Assembly (NCBI GenBank): GCA_009838765.1
Contig: VXQX01000080.1
Location: 1-64,000 of the forward strand
Direction: 5' to 3'
Length of the DNA stretch: 64,000 bases
DNA from: Gemmatimonadales bacterium
GTDB taxonomy: Bacteria > Gemmatimonadota > Gemmatimonadetes > Palauibacterales > Palauibacteraceae
Position numbers and translations under genes: made by a program. Under the pieces are notes generated by a model. It ran no database searches and was not told where the DNA came from. It saw only the letters and a program-made list of their open reading frames with translations. Shown here one piece after another: positions 63,847-64,000 of the stretch (position 1 is its first letter; every line of letters begins with the position of its first letter).

Positions 63847-64000
63847 TCGTCGTCGATACCCATGTGCTGATCTGGGCCATCCAGGGAGATCGGAGACTGG
63901 GCTCGGCCGCGGCCCGCGTCATCGAAGCGAACGGTCGAGAGAGTCGTGTCGGTGTGTCCGCCATCACTCCATGGGAGATCGCCCTCCTGACCGAGAGGGG
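63843..64000 (+). CDS. VapC-type PIN domain toxin, cut by the window end
   Basis: Only the first 52 residues are in the window. From GTG it reads V-I-V-V-D-T-H-V-L-I-W-A-I-Q-G-D, with the first active-site Asp (D5), and later V-S-A-I-T-P-W-E-I-A-L-L with the conserved Glu. GTGA overlap with the antitoxin. The rest lies beyond the window. Confidence 0.88.
   Translation, partial: MIVVDTHVLIWAIQGDRRLGSAAARVIEANGRESRVGVSAITPWEIALLTER

Noticed and set aside
1-64000. CRISPR arrays, rRNA genes or prophage structural genes
   Set aside because: No regularly spaced repeats of 25-40 bp, no rRNA-like blocks and no capsid, terminase or tail genes were found.

Overview
The window is GC-rich bacterial chromosome, densely coded on both strands, with many short operons joined by ATGA, GTGA or TGATG overlaps. 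Several traits together suggest a Gemmatimonadota-like organism, perhaps a marine or host-associated lineage: TonB-dependent receptors with N-terminal CarboxypepD_reg domains, a DUF4249 lipoprotein, a GLPGLI protein paired with its outer-membrane barrel, many Tat-type leaders (RRDFL, RRRFL), a secreted M28 peptidase and secreted class-C beta-lactamase-fold hydrolases. This placement is inference; there is no rRNA or other phylogenetic marker in the window.

0-22.7 kb is metabolic and envelope territory. It holds a sterol-desaturase-family hydroxylase, a LysM/DUF5715 - TonB receptor - DUF4249 operon, the 5-oxoprolinase operon pxpABC, an M19 dipeptidase with two tandem secreted FAH-fold proteins, a dimethylarginase-like hydrolase, a MarC protein, a serine hydrolase, an MBL hydrolase, a MATE exporter, a GLPGLI/OMP pair and an HGSNAT-like acyltransferase. 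22.7-29.4 kb holds an exported two-subunit molybdenum hydroxylase, a tannase-family esterase and a BlaI/BlaR1-type regulatory pair. The blaI promoter is flanked by matching palindromes.

29.5-45.6 kb is catabolic. It contains a split aconitase X, a 3-hydroxyacyl-CoA-dehydrogenase-like enzyme divergent from a BKACE enzyme and an APC permease, an exported racemase-like protein, a dicarboxylate symporter, two NicX/M29-like paralogues, and a divergent pair of a gamma-butyrobetaine-hydroxylase-like 2OG oxygenase and an HD-domain (PhnZ/TmpB-like) protein. Read together these suggest oxidation of quaternary amines (carnitine, butyrobetaine or trimethylaminoethylphosphonate type) towards glycine betaine. 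That is the most interesting functional hypothesis here and it is unproven.

36-64 kb is increasingly accessory. It includes VapBC, ParDE, AbiEi/AbiEii (the toxin lacks its catalytic motif), HigBA, a second VapBC cut by the window edge, and a 30-residue HicB stump. It also includes two DUF4143 ATPases, one of them sitting in opposite orientation between the subunit genes of a TRAP transporter, and a frameshifted DNA-glycosylase-like gene behind a triple operator. Two solitary insertion-sequence-like ends (17.7 and 42.5 kb) and a cluster of four tRNA genes (Arg-CCG, Leu-CAG, Leu-GAG, Arg-ACG) complete the picture. Several of the accessory genes carry a palindrome immediately before the start codon, as expected for self-regulated modules.

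At least three genes appear to use non-canonical starts (ATT or CTG), inferred from signal peptides, family N-termini and Shine-Dalgarno spacing.
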